NCBI RefSeq assembly: GCF_000377665.1
Contig: NZ_KB898646.1
Location: forward strand, 186,001 to 250,000
Source of the DNA: Vreelandella zhanjiangensis DSM 21076
GTDB lineage: Bacteria > Pseudomonadota > Gammaproteobacteria > Pseudomonadales > Halomonadaceae
Direction of reading: 5' to 3'
Length of the DNA: 64,000 bases
In this document: positions 43,120 to 51,362 of the stretch, piece after piece
How positions within the stretch are numbered: position 1 is the stretch's first letter
Layout: every line of letters starts with the position of its first letter
Translations under genes and position numbers: made by a program
Notes under the pieces: generated by a model
What the model was told of the DNA's origin: nothing
The model's database searches: none
What the model saw: only the letters and a program-made list of their open reading frames with translations

Positions 43120-44619
43120 TTACCGCGGCGTAGAGGGCGCTTCCGTTGTAGTCAGCGTTGGCTCGGGCACCTGTTCCATGCGCTGGCGTTCCTGGTCAAG
43201 AATCGCAAGGGCTTGGGCAGAGGTGACGCGAGATGCGGGTGTCAGCAGGCTGACGGCCACCCCAGCGATTAGCGCCGCTAAAACAGCGGGGATGCTTGGA
43301 TTGCCCCAGAAGGCAGTCCAGTCGCTATTGGCGATAATGATTAAAGACGTTGCCGAGGCACAAATCAGAGTGGCAATGGCGCCCTGCCAATTATAGCGTG
43401 GCCAGAAACGACCCAGCATGGCGCTAACGAATAGCCCTGACAGGATAGTCGAGATCATGCGCGTGATGTAAGTGATCACATTGTCCGAGGCGAGGGCGAA
43501 AAGCAGCGCCAAACCGATGGTTACCACTAAGGCAATGCGCGAGAAACGCACCACATTACGGGCCGAGGGTGTACGCCCCGTTGCCAGCACATACAAATCA
43601 CGAATGAGCGTAGAGACACCGGCGATCGCATCGGAGCTGGCACTCGACATAGTGGCGGAGAGGCCCGCTACCAGTAGTAGAAGTCCCAATCCTAGCGGCA
43701 TGATTTCAGTAGCCAGGAACGGAAAGGCGTAGTTGCTATTTTCAAGCCCCGGATTAAGGGCGTGCGTTGCCATTCCGATAATCGCGGGAATGATTGAGAA
43801 CCCCATATAAAGTACGCCGGTGATCAAAAACGAGCGGCGCACCGACCCAACTGATTCGCCAGAGTAAATACGCTGACGGAAAGAGGGCGTTGCAAGCACA
43901 CCAATCGCGATCACGGCGGCAAGCGAAAGCGCAGGCAGCGCACCAATTTGATCAATGCCTAAAAAGCTAGTCGCCCCAGCCTCCATGCCTGTTGTGAGCC
44001 CCGAGAAGCCGCCAACTTCCACTAGCGCCAGCACGGCCATCAAGATAAAGCCTGCAAAAAGCACGACTGCTTGAATGGTGTCGGTCCAGATAACCGCAAA
44101 GTAACCGCCGATGACGCAGTAAATGCCAAAGCCCAAAGCAACCAGAATACGCGCCGTCGTCAGGTCAATGCCTGCCATCCAAGAGAGGTAAAGGCCACCA
44201 CCTAAGATATGCGCACCCAGCCAACCGATGCAGGCAATATAGATAAGTAGCGCGACGATATTGCGAACCAGCCGATTAGCGCCAACGTAATAGGCTAGTT
44301 CTTCACTCATGGTCATAAAGCGAAACTTGCGTACCGGCGCAAAGCAGACGGCAAGCAAGAGAACCCCAATAGCGCCACCAATTCCGTAGAGCGCGCCTGC
44401 CCAGCCATTGGCATAGCCAAAACCCACGGCTCCCATACTGGAGCCGGTACCCACCATCGTGGCGACAGTGGTTCCAACCGTTAAGAAGAGCGGAACACTA
44501 CGGCCACCCAATAGAAAATCATCGCCATTGCCCCGTTTATGTCGGGATATATACCAACCAAACAAGATCATAACGGCGATATAGATGATAAAGGCTGAAA
44601 GGAATATCTGACTGTTCAT
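43120..44619 (-). CDS. Sodium:solute symporter (SSS family)
   Basis: 499 residues with about thirteen helices in the LeuT fold. The SSS pattern GTTVATMVGTGSSMGAVGF, GWLGAHILGGGLYLSW and LSATMSSASSDAIAGVSTLI (Na2 site serines) is present. It is last in a minus-strand unit with RidA and an N-acyl-D-amino-acid deacylase, so N-acyl amino acids or D-amino acids are a reasonable substrate. It is separated from ridA by 143 bases that can fold into two hairpins. Confidence 0.88.
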   Translation of the reverse strand: MNSQIFLSAFIIYIAVMILFGWYISRHKRGNGDDFLLGGRSVPLFLTVGTTVATMVGTGSSMGAVGFGYANGWAGALYGIGGAIGVLLLAVCFAPVRKFRFMTMSEELAYYVGANRLVRNIVALLIYIACIGWLGAHILGGGLYLSWMAGIDLTTARILVALGFGIYCVIGGYFAVIWTDTIQAVVLFAGFILMAVLALVEVGGFSGLTTGMEAGATSFLGIDQIGALPALSLAAVIAIGVLATPSFRQRIYSGESVGSVRRSFLITGVLYMGFSIIPAIIGMATHALNPGLENSNYAFPFLATEIMPLGLGLLLLVAGLSATMSSASSDAIAGVSTLIRDLYVLATGRTPSARNVVRFSRIALVVTIGLALLFALASDNVITYITRMISTILSGLFVSAMLGRFWPRYNWQGAIATLICASATSLIIIANSDWTAFWGNPSIPAVLAALIAGVAVSLLTPASRVTSAQALAILDQERQRMEQVPEPTLTTTEAPSTPR

Positions 44620-44679
44620 GCTAACCTCTTATCGTTGTTTATTCAGCCGTTGCCGCGGCTGTCGTTAAGCAATGCAGGC

Positions 44680-44755
44680 GATTACCGCTGGGCTTTTTTT
44701 CTTGATCAGGCGGTAATCTGGCGCCGTACCCTTGCCGGGGTACGGCGCTTTTTTT
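44680..44755 (+). terminator. Two hairpins in the ridA-symporter gap, second with a T tract on the plus strand
   Basis: GATTACCGC (44680-44688) pairs with GCGGTAATC (44710-44718). Then GCGCCGTACCC (44721-44731) pairs with GGGTACGGCGC (44738-44748), followed by seven T. As a terminator the second hairpin works on the plus strand, opposite to the flanking genes. On the minus strand it would be an intercistronic stem preceded by an A run. Confidence 0.6.
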
Positions 44756-44762
44756 GTGGTAA

Positions 44763-45155
44763 CTAAACGCGATCAGCGCGGAAGCACTTCACGTCAACCT
44801 CGACCTTGCAATCCACCACCAGGTCTTGAACGCTGCAGATACGTGCCGGCGGGTTGTCGCCAAATATCTCCTTGAAGACCTTGTTGAAAGAGGTGAAATA
44901 ACGCGCGTCCGTCAGCACGGTCGTTACGTGAACAACATCTTCAACGCCGTAGCCCGCTTCGTGCATGATGGCTATACAGTTGTTGAACGCCAGGCGGGTT
45001 TGCTCGACGATGCCGCCTTCAACAACCTCACCGTCGGTCATCGGCGTTTGGCCAGAGACATATAGCCAGCCGCCTGCCTCTACGGCGCGAGCAAAAGGTA
45101 GTTTCTGACCACCGGTGCCGACGCCGCCTTCGGTGCCATATCGGGTAATACTCAT
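44763..45155 (-). CDS. RidA-family enamine/imine deaminase
   Basis: 130 residues, YjgF/RidA fold. It shows AVEAGGWLYVSGQTPM, the IEQ-like TRLAFNNCIAIMHEAG and the substrate-binding Arg in NPPARICSVQDLV. RidA hydrolyses 2-aminoacrylate and similar imines released by PLP enzymes that dehydrate serine or threonine. A D-serine/threonine-type deaminase lies in the same locus (47627), so the pairing is biochemically coherent. Its ATG overlaps the deacylase stop (ATGA). Confidence 0.9.
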   Translation of the reverse strand: MSITRYGTEGGVGTGGQKLPFARAVEAGGWLYVSGQTPMTDGEVVEGGIVEQTRLAFNNCIAIMHEAGYGVEDVVHVTTVLTDARYFTSFNKVFKEIFGDNPPARICSVQDLVVDCKVEVDVKCFRADRV

Positions 45156-46639
45156 GATGTTTTCTCCTGCTTGGGTTGAGAGAGAGGGAAGTTTTGAGCA
45201 ATACGCTCCGTGCGGCGTAACATTCGCCCTGAACGCTGGTCGGTAATAGCGCCCTGGTAATAGGCAAGCTTGCCATTCACTACGACCATATCGATGCCTT
45301 TAGCCGCCGCGATGGGGGCCTCGTAACTGGCTGTATCTTCCAGCACATCAAGATCAAAAAGGGTGAGATCTGCATAGGCGCCGATGCGTATGACGCCGCG
45401 ATCCGTTAAACCAAAGTTGGCCGCTGAAAGGCTGGTCATCTTGCGCACCGCTTCTGTAAGCGGCATTAGGTTTAAATCACGGCTGTAGTGGGCCAGAACC
45501 CGTGGAAAGGCGCCCCACAGCCGCGGGTGTGGATGCGGATCATTAGGCAAGCCGTCGGAGCCCACCATGGAGAGCGGATGTGCCAACACTTGCTGCATAT
45601 CCGCTTCGCTCATGTTGTGGTAAACCGCCCCAGCGGGCTGTAGCTGTTTGGCAGCGTCTAGAAGCGACATATGCCAGTCGGCAGCGATGTCTTTCAAGGG
45701 GCGACGCGCCTGCTCTGGATGGGGTTCTGACCAGGTGATCGTGATCTCGATCTCATCCGTTACCTGGCCAAGGTCCAGGGTCGAAGATCCTGCCGTATAG
45801 GGGTAGCAGTCGCAGTGGGCATGTTGATGTTGGGCGGCTATCTCAAGTTTACTCAGTGCTTGGCCTGCGCCTCCCCAGTTGCCAGCGCCTGCGCATTTAA
45901 GATGCGAAATGACTAAAGGAACCTGACCATCCCGAGCGGTTGTGAATGCCTCATCCATGGCCTCCAGTAGGCCCGCAAACTCATTACGCAGGTGAGTGGT
46001 ATATACGCCCCCTGATTTGCCAACCGCCGCCACCAATGGCGCCATTTCAGTGGTTGGCGCATGTATGGCGTTGCGATACGCAAGCCCTGAACTAAGCCCC
46101 AGAGCGCCTTCATCCAGTGCCTGGCGTAGCAGGACCTCCATGGCAGAGATTTCATCTGCGCTGGCCGGGCGGGCAAAGCTGTCCATTACCTGGCTGCGCA
46201 AACTGGTGTGCCCGACCAAGGCCGCAACATTGATGCTCGGCTTGGCGGCGTCTACCGCATTGGCATAATTCGCGAAACTTGGGTAACGAAAATCTTCAAG
46301 GTTACCCAGTAAGTTCATTGGATCGGGGACGTGCTCGGCAAGTGTTACGGGGCTTGCACTGATACCACAGTTACCCACCACGACCGTGGTAACGCCCTGG
46401 GTTAGCTTTGGCAGCATTTCGGGCGTACGAATGACATTGGTATCATCGTGGGTGTGAACATCAATAAAGCCAGGGGCCAAATAACGCTCGTGGGCATCGA
46501 TAACGGTGGTGGCCGTTGCATAGGGCATCTTGCCGATAGCGCAAATGCGCTCACCTTGAATGGCGATATCCGCACGAAAAGGCGGCGTACCAGCGCCATC
46601 CAGCACGTTGGCATTACGAATTAATACGTCGTAAACCAT
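45152..46639 (-). CDS. N-acyl-D-amino-acid deacylase (D-aminoacylase)
   Basis: 495 residues, amidohydrolase superfamily. The metal-binding motif GFIDVHTHDDTN, the strand LVGHTSLRSQVM, GLSSGLAYRNAIHAPT, the second metal region HLKCAGAGNWGGA and the catalytic Asp in VGSDGLPNDPHPHPRLWGAF are typical of D-aminoacylase. It releases free D-amino acids from N-acyl forms. Between the RpiR gene (one base away) and ridA, it defines the locus as D-amino-acid salvage. Confidence 0.9.
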   Translation of the reverse strand: MVYDVLIRNANVLDGAGTPPFRADIAIQGERICAIGKMPYATATTVIDAHERYLAPGFIDVHTHDDTNVIRTPEMLPKLTQGVTTVVVGNCGISASPVTLAEHVPDPMNLLGNLEDFRYPSFANYANAVDAAKPSINVAALVGHTSLRSQVMDSFARPASADEISAMEVLLRQALDEGALGLSSGLAYRNAIHAPTTEMAPLVAAVGKSGGVYTTHLRNEFAGLLEAMDEAFTTARDGQVPLVISHLKCAGAGNWGGAGQALSKLEIAAQHQHAHCDCYPYTAGSSTLDLGQVTDEIEITITWSEPHPEQARRPLKDIAADWHMSLLDAAKQLQPAGAVYHNMSEADMQQVLAHPLSMVGSDGLPNDPHPHPRLWGAFPRVLAHYSRDLNLMPLTEAVRKMTSLSAANFGLTDRGVIRIGAYADLTLFDLDVLEDTASYEAPIAAAKGIDMVVVNGKLAYYQGAITDQRSGRMLRRTERIAQNFPLSQPKQEKTS

Positions 46640-46640
46640 C

Positions 46641-47504
46641 TTAGTCTCCTAATGGCTGGCGGTTATCACCACCACGATGGTCATCCAGGCTCAGTTTGAG
46701 TCGGCGCAACTTAGTACGTGAGCGTTCGCGGTGTCGCATGGCAAGCTCAAGTGCTAATACGTCGATAACCGCGAGCATGGCGTAGCGTGAAGCCGAAGGG
46801 TGATAAATGAAGTCGGTTTCCCGCGAGGTGATTGGCAGCACAATGTCGGAGGTGGTGGCGAGCGGCGAATTCATCGCGGTGATAGCGATGACCTTCGCGC
46901 CGTACTGCTTGGCAATCTGCGCCGACTCCACCATTTCAGGGGTGTAACCGGTGACTGATAGCACGACCACTACGTCATCAGGCTCAAGCGTTGATGCCAC
47001 CATGCGGGGCAAGAGTGCCTGAGGGTAGGCGCAGACCGCATAGCCAAGGCGCACCAGGCGAAACTGAAATTCCTGGGAAAGAATGCTTGAGCCGCCACCC
47101 GCGCCAAAAACGAGTATCTGGCGCGCGTTATCAAGCAGCTCAACGGCGCCTGCCACATCTGCCTGGGCGAGCAAGTCGCGGTTGAGCGCCAGCGTTTGGG
47201 TCGCAATGTCATACACCACGCTGGAGCTGTCTTCGGGCGTGGCTTCCTGAATAAACCGGCGTCCCGCGCCTAAGGCTTTCGTCAGGCGGGTTTTTAAGTC
47301 GCGTACGTTCGTACAGCCGATAGCGCGTGCAAAGCGAGTCACGCTAGCGTCACTCACTCCGGCGCGCTGGGCGATATCACCGATACTTGATTCGGTGACA
47401 AAATCAATGTCAGCAAAAATAAGCTCGGCGACTTTTCGTTCAGCGTCGCGAAGCGCGTTAAAGTCAGTAGTTATTCGAGACAAAATATCTATTTCTTGGC
47501 TCAC
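46641..47504 (-). CDS. RpiR-family regulator (HTH + SIS)
   Basis: 287 residues from GTG 47504, preceded by AGGAG at the right distance; reading further upstream to 47585 would use the regulatory region. The N-terminal HTH_6 domain has SIGDIAQRAGVSDASVTRFA. The C-terminal SIS domain has ILVFGAGGGSSILSQEFQFR and VVVLSVTGYTPEMVESAQIA. SIS domains in RpiR proteins bind phosphorylated or amino sugars; here an acyl-amino acid or similar ligand is possible. It probably controls both its own operon and the divergent deaminase gene through the inverted repeat at 47538. Confidence 0.9.
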   Translation of the reverse strand: MSQEIDILSRITTDFNALRDAERKVAELIFADIDFVTESSIGDIAQRAGVSDASVTRFARAIGCTNVRDLKTRLTKALGAGRRFIQEATPEDSSSVVYDIATQTLALNRDLLAQADVAGAVELLDNARQILVFGAGGGSSILSQEFQFRLVRLGYAVCAYPQALLPRMVASTLEPDDVVVVLSVTGYTPEMVESAQIAKQYGAKVIAITAMNSPLATTSDIVLPITSRETDFIYHPSASRYAMLAVIDVLALELAMRHRERSRTKLRRLKLSLDDHRGGDNRQPLGD

Positions 47505-47537
47505 CGTGAGCTCCTGATGGTTGCCTTGTTTAAAAAA

Positions 47538-47586
47538 TATGTTAGTTTCTATCTTAAAGTCAATGTCTGTGAAAATAACTAACATA
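47538..47586. promoter_or_regulatory. Probable RpiR operator, widely spaced perfect inverted repeat
   Basis: TATGTTAGTT (47538-47547) and AACTAACATA (47577-47586) are exact complements whose centres are 39 bases apart, close to four helical turns. They lie in the AT-rich gap between the regulator and the divergent deaminase gene. Confidence 0.6.
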
Positions 47587-47626
47587 AGCGTGGTGAAACG
47601 CGCTTAAAATTCCAGGAGATGGGTAT

Positions 47627-48835
47627 ATGCAATCAATGGCGTCAGCAGTAGATAAAGGCAGCGTGGAGCTAGGCCCTAACCTGTTGGGGGGCGTCAGTCT
47701 GCCTGCCGCCGTGGTGCATGAAGGTCCGCTTGAACATAACGTGGCGTGGATGCAGCGCTTTGCCGAAGCCCACGGCGCCCGCTTGGCGCCCCATGGTAAA
47801 ACCACCATGACCCCAGCGCTTTTTCATCGTCAGCTTCAGGCGGGTGCATGGGGGATTACCTTGGCGACGGCACCACAGTGCCGCGCAGCCTTTACTCATG
47901 GCATCACTCGGTTACTGATGGCTAACCAGTTGGTGGGGCAGGCGAATATGGCCATTGTCGCTAATCTGATAGAGCAAGGGGCAACGTTTTACTGTGTGGT
48001 GGATAGCCAGGAAAACGTACGCCAGCTTGGGCGCTTTTTTGCCAAGCGAGGTCTGATCTTACCGGTTTTGATTGAGGTGGGAGTGCCGGGTGGAAGGTGC
48101 GGCTGCCGTACCCAGCAACAGATACTCTCTCTGGCTGAGACTATTGCTGAAGAGCCCGCGCTGTCATTGGCGGGGTTGGAAGGCTATGAAGGCGTCGTGC
48201 ACGGCGCTGATCCAGAAGCCGGTATTCGTGCTTACGCTAAATATCTAGTGGATGTGGCGGTAGAGCTTGAGGCAGCAAAGCGCTTTTCAGAACCTGAACC
48301 TATTGTCACGGCATCGGGTTCTGCCTGGTATGACTTGATTGCAGAAGCTTTTGAAGGAGCGCCGCTTCAAGATCAATTTACAGCCGTATTACGCCCAGGG
48401 TGTTACGTAGTTCACGACCATGGGCTGTATCGTGAGGCGCAATCCGCCGTGCTTGCTCGTCGACCTGATTTGCCGGAAGGCCTTGAGCCTGCCCTGGAGG
48501 TCTTTGCACAGGTACAGTCGCTTCCTGAACCGGGACTTGCCATCATCGCATTGGGCAAGCGCGATATCGGCCATGATCAGTTACCCATTGCCCTGCGTCG
48601 CTACAGGGAAGCCGGTACCCCAGAGCAACTGTTGCCGGTGACTGGTTGGGAAGTGATGAATATCATGGATCAGCACACGTTCGTGCGGCTTCCTAAAGAG
48701 GCGCTGGATGTAGAGGTGGGTGATATCGTTGCGTTTGGCGCCTCTCACCCCTGTTTAACGTTCGATAAATGGCGCCAGCTGTTGTTAGTCGATAATGACT
48801 TAAACGTTAAAGAGCATTTGACTACCTGCTTCTAG
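47627..48835 (+). CDS. D-threonine aldolase/D-serine dehydratase-family PLP enzyme
   Basis: 402 residues, alanine-racemase-like fold III. The PLP Lys is in LAPHGKTTMTPALFHRQ, the Ser-rich phosphate site in TASGSAWYDL and the C-terminal metal-binding His/Cys in MDQHTFVRL and ASHPCLTFDKW. Family members (DSD1, D-threonine aldolase, D-amino-acid deaminase) act on beta-hydroxy D-amino acids and need PLP plus a metal. With the deacylase and RidA this suggests N-acyl-D-serine or -threonine breakdown to a 2-oxo acid. AGGAG lies upstream of the ATG. Its end overlaps the convergent kduD-like gene by four bases. Confidence 0.85.
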   Translation: MQSMASAVDKGSVELGPNLLGGVSLPAAVVHEGPLEHNVAWMQRFAEAHGARLAPHGKTTMTPALFHRQLQAGAWGITLATAPQCRAAFTHGITRLLMANQLVGQANMAIVANLIEQGATFYCVVDSQENVRQLGRFFAKRGLILPVLIEVGVPGGRCGCRTQQQILSLAETIAEEPALSLAGLEGYEGVVHGADPEAGIRAYAKYLVDVAVELEAAKRFSEPEPIVTASGSAWYDLIAEAFEGAPLQDQFTAVLRPGCYVVHDHGLYREAQSAVLARRPDLPEGLEPALEVFAQVQSLPEPGLAIIALGKRDIGHDQLPIALRRYREAGTPEQLLPVTGWEVMNIMDQHTFVRLPKEALDVEVGDIVAFGASHPCLTFDKWRQLLLVDNDLNVKEHLTTCF

Positions 48836-49584
48836 CGCGCAAGCCAACCACCATCCACGGCTAGCGTGTGGCCATGAACGTATCGGGCTGCGTCAGAGCA
48901 CAAAAAGATGACTGCGCCCGCCAAGTCGTCAGGCGTTCCCCAGCGGCCAGCCGGAATACGGCCGAGTATTTCGTCATGACGTTGGGGGTCGTCGCGCAGC
49001 GCTTGGGTGTTATCGGTTGCCATGTATCCAGGGGCGATTGCATTCACGTTGATATCGTGGGCGGCCCATTCGTTGGCCAGCAGGCGAGTGAGGCCTTGAA
49101 GCCCGCTTTTGCTGGCGGTGTAAGAGGGGACGCGAATGCCGCCTTGGAAAGAGAGCAGTGAGGCGATATTGACAATTTTGCCGGGCGCTTTGCGCTCAAT
49201 AAGATGCTTGGCAACGTGTTGAGCCAGGAAGAACGCGGCCTTTAAGTTAACGTCTAGCACTGCGTCCCAGTCTTCTTCAGAAAACTCAAGAGCTGGTGCC
49301 CGGCGGATAATGCCGGCATTGTTGACCAGGATATCCAGCTTGCCCGCTTGTGTGATGGCCTGGCTTACAATCTCGCTTGGCGCATGCTGACCAAGCTCCG
49401 CCTCAACCGCGTAAAAGCGCTGCCCTAGCGCTTCGACCTGGTGCTTTGTATCATCGGCAGGGCGGCGGCTAACGCCGACAATATCCGCGCCTGCTTGAGC
49501 CAGCGCCAGGGCAATACCTTGCCCCAGGCCTTTATTGCAACCGGTCACCATGGCGACCTGGCCGTGCAGCGAAAATAGTTTCAT
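48832..49584 (-). CDS. kduD: SDR, 2-dehydro-3-deoxy-D-gluconate 5-dehydrogenase-like (KduD)
   Basis: 250 residues from ATG 49584 (GGGAGTG upstream). Classical SDR: VTGCNKGLGQGIALALAQAG, NNAGIIRRAP, a catalytic Ser in IVNIASLLSFQGG, YTASKSGLQGLTRLLANEWA, NAIAPGYMATDNTQALRDD. The sequence around the active site is that of KduD, which interconverts 2,5-diketo-3-deoxygluconate and KDG. In this cluster it could also act on 5-keto-gluconate. It is last in the minus-strand group after the HAD gene, 68 bases away. Confidence 0.85.
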   Translation of the reverse strand: MKLFSLHGQVAMVTGCNKGLGQGIALALAQAGADIVGVSRRPADDTKHQVEALGQRFYAVEAELGQHAPSEIVSQAITQAGKLDILVNNAGIIRRAPALEFSEEDWDAVLDVNLKAAFFLAQHVAKHLIERKAPGKIVNIASLLSFQGGIRVPSYTASKSGLQGLTRLLANEWAAHDINVNAIAPGYMATDNTQALRDDPQRHDEILGRIPAGRWGTPDDLAGAVIFLCSDAARYVHGHTLAVDGGWLAR

Positions 49585-49652
49585 CGTGTCACTCCCTTCA
49601 ACTGCTGTGTATACCAACAAACTGGCTGTATCAATGCTTTAAGCGTTTTGTG

Positions 49653-50342
49653 CTACATAGTGACTGCGCTACCAAGGCGGGCAATCACGTCAGGTAGCTC
49701 ATGAGCATGCTGTATACCAATCGCGCCTTCAGGCGTGGTTTCCTCTTCGGGGAAGTGGTTGATATGGATAACATGCATGCCCGCCGCCAAGCCTGCTTCT
49801 ATGCCCACCGCCGCATCGTCGATCACGATACATTGCTCGGGGGCGTAGCCCATTGCTGAGGCTGCCTGAAGGTAAAGTGCAGGGTCGGGCTTCCACACGT
49901 TCAGCGTATAAGCGCTAAAGATCTGCTCTCCAAAGTGCGGCGTTAAGCGCGTGCTTTCCAGCGCGCAGCGAATCTTGGGCTCTGGCCCGTTGGATACTAC
50001 TGCCTTGGGGTAGGCGCTTAAGGCTGCCAGCGCCTCAGGAATGCCCGCTATCGGCTCAAGCTCTGCGCGCATGCGCGCCTCCATGCGGGCGCGCATTTGT
50101 GCTTCCATTGCCGGAAATTGATCTTCTACCAACACGCCAAAACGCTCTTCAAGCATTTGGACGATGGTGTAAAAGCGAATGCCGCGGAATTCTTCCATAT
50201 ATTGCCGGGCTGAAAACGGCAAGCCGAACTCAGGCAAGACTTCCCCAAGCACCTCGGCGAGTAGAATTTCGCTGTCAACGAGCGTGCCATCGCAATCAAA
50301 CAGCAGGCAAAGCGGTGCAGGTGCCGCGAGCGGATTATGCAT
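49653..50342 (-). CDS. HAD-family sugar-phosphate phosphatase/phosphoglucomutase-like
   Basis: 229 residues from ATG 50342, which overlaps the reductase gene by eight bases. HAD motifs: I, LLFDCDGTLVDSE; II, AVVSNGPEPKIR; III/IV, WKPDPALYLQ and CIVIDDAAVGIEAGLAAG. A four-helix cap sits between I and II (beta-phosphoglucomutase/YieH type). It probably dephosphorylates a sugar or gluconate phosphate, perhaps relieving phosphate stress when the kinase encoded upstream is active. Confidence 0.85.
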   Translation of the reverse strand: MHNPLAAPAPLCLLFDCDGTLVDSEILLAEVLGEVLPEFGLPFSARQYMEEFRGIRFYTIVQMLEERFGVLVEDQFPAMEAQMRARMEARMRAELEPIAGIPEALAALSAYPKAVVSNGPEPKIRCALESTRLTPHFGEQIFSAYTLNVWKPDPALYLQAASAMGYAPEQCIVIDDAAVGIEAGLAAGMHVIHINHFPEEETTPEGAIGIQHAHELPDVIARLGSAVTM

Positions 50343-51312
50343 TAAGCACCGTTTCGTTAACGACGTTAATCGGACGCTCACCCTGGAGCGCTAAACGAAT
50401 ATTATCCACGGCGCGTTGGGCCATTGCCTGGCGAGTTTCATGGGTGGCCGAGGCAATATGCGGTAACGCGACCACGTTGTGCATATGGGGAAGCGGTGAT
50501 GAGGCGGGAAGGGGCTCCTGCTCGAATACGTCAAGGCCTGCCGCTCGAATCGTGTCGTTTTCCAAGGCTTCGATCAGAGCGGCCTCATCAACTACTTTAC
50601 CGCGTGCGATATTGACGAAAACAGCGGAGGGCTTCATTAACGAGAATTCATGCTTGCCAATCAGCTTTTCCGTCTCTTGGGTGAGGGGGACGGTAATACA
50701 CACATAATCGGATTCTGCCAAGAGCGTTTCTAGCTCGCAGCGTTTTGCGCCTAGCTCTTTTTCAAGCTCCGGCTTCGGTGAGGCGTTGGAGTAGAGAATC
50801 GGCATGCCAAAGCCCAGCGCGCCGCGTCGAGCAATTGCCGCACCGATACGGCCAAATCCGACCATACCGAGCGTTTTGCCGTGTACATCGTTGGCGAATA
50901 AATCAGGACCGATACTGGACTTCCATTTGCCTTGTTTGACTACTTCCGTAAGCTCGATCATGCGTCGGCCAGCCGCCATGATCAGCGCAAAGCCAATATC
51001 AGCCGTTGTTTCGGTAAGTACATCTGGGGTGTTGCACAGCATGATGCCGCGCTTGGTTAGTTCATCCACGGGGATGCTATCGTAACCTACAGAAACGGTC
51101 GAAATAACTTCAAGCGCGGGCGCTGCATCCAGCAGCTCGGGGGTGACAGGTAACCCGGAGCCGATAATGCCATGCGCTTTGGCAAGTACCTCAGCCACAC
51201 CCGGCTGGGTCAGATTCAGTGAGCCTGAATGCTCAAGTAACGTAAAGTCCTGTGCTAGCTCTTCCTGCTGAGAGTCACTGAGTCGACCCATTACCATGAT
51301 ATTCTTTTTCAT
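50335..51312 (-). CDS. D-isomer 2-hydroxyacid dehydrogenase (2-ketogluconate reductase, KguD/GhrB-like)
   Basis: 325 residues. NAD(P) fold motif LGMVGFGRIGAAIARRG, substrate Arg in VNIARGKVVDEAAL, Glu in LDVFEQEPLP and catalytic His in VALPHIASATHETR, so it is complete. With a PfkB kinase and a LacI repressor it recalls the Pseudomonas kgu operon, where KguD reduces 2-keto-6-phosphogluconate. A plain 2-ketogluconate or glyoxylate reductase (GhrB/TkrA) is equally possible. GGAGAC lies upstream of the ATG. Confidence 0.85.
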   Translation of the reverse strand: MKKNIMVMGRLSDSQQEELAQDFTLLEHSGSLNLTQPGVAEVLAKAHGIIGSGLPVTPELLDAAPALEVISTVSVGYDSIPVDELTKRGIMLCNTPDVLTETTADIGFALIMAAGRRMIELTEVVKQGKWKSSIGPDLFANDVHGKTLGMVGFGRIGAAIARRGALGFGMPILYSNASPKPELEKELGAKRCELETLLAESDYVCITVPLTQETEKLIGKHEFSLMKPSAVFVNIARGKVVDEAALIEALENDTIRAAGLDVFEQEPLPASSPLPHMHNVVALPHIASATHETRQAMAQRAVDNIRLALQGERPINVVNETVLNA

Positions 51313-51362
51313 TTTGTCTCCTGTTGTATTGATGTTTTTATTAAATGAAACATTAACTGATT

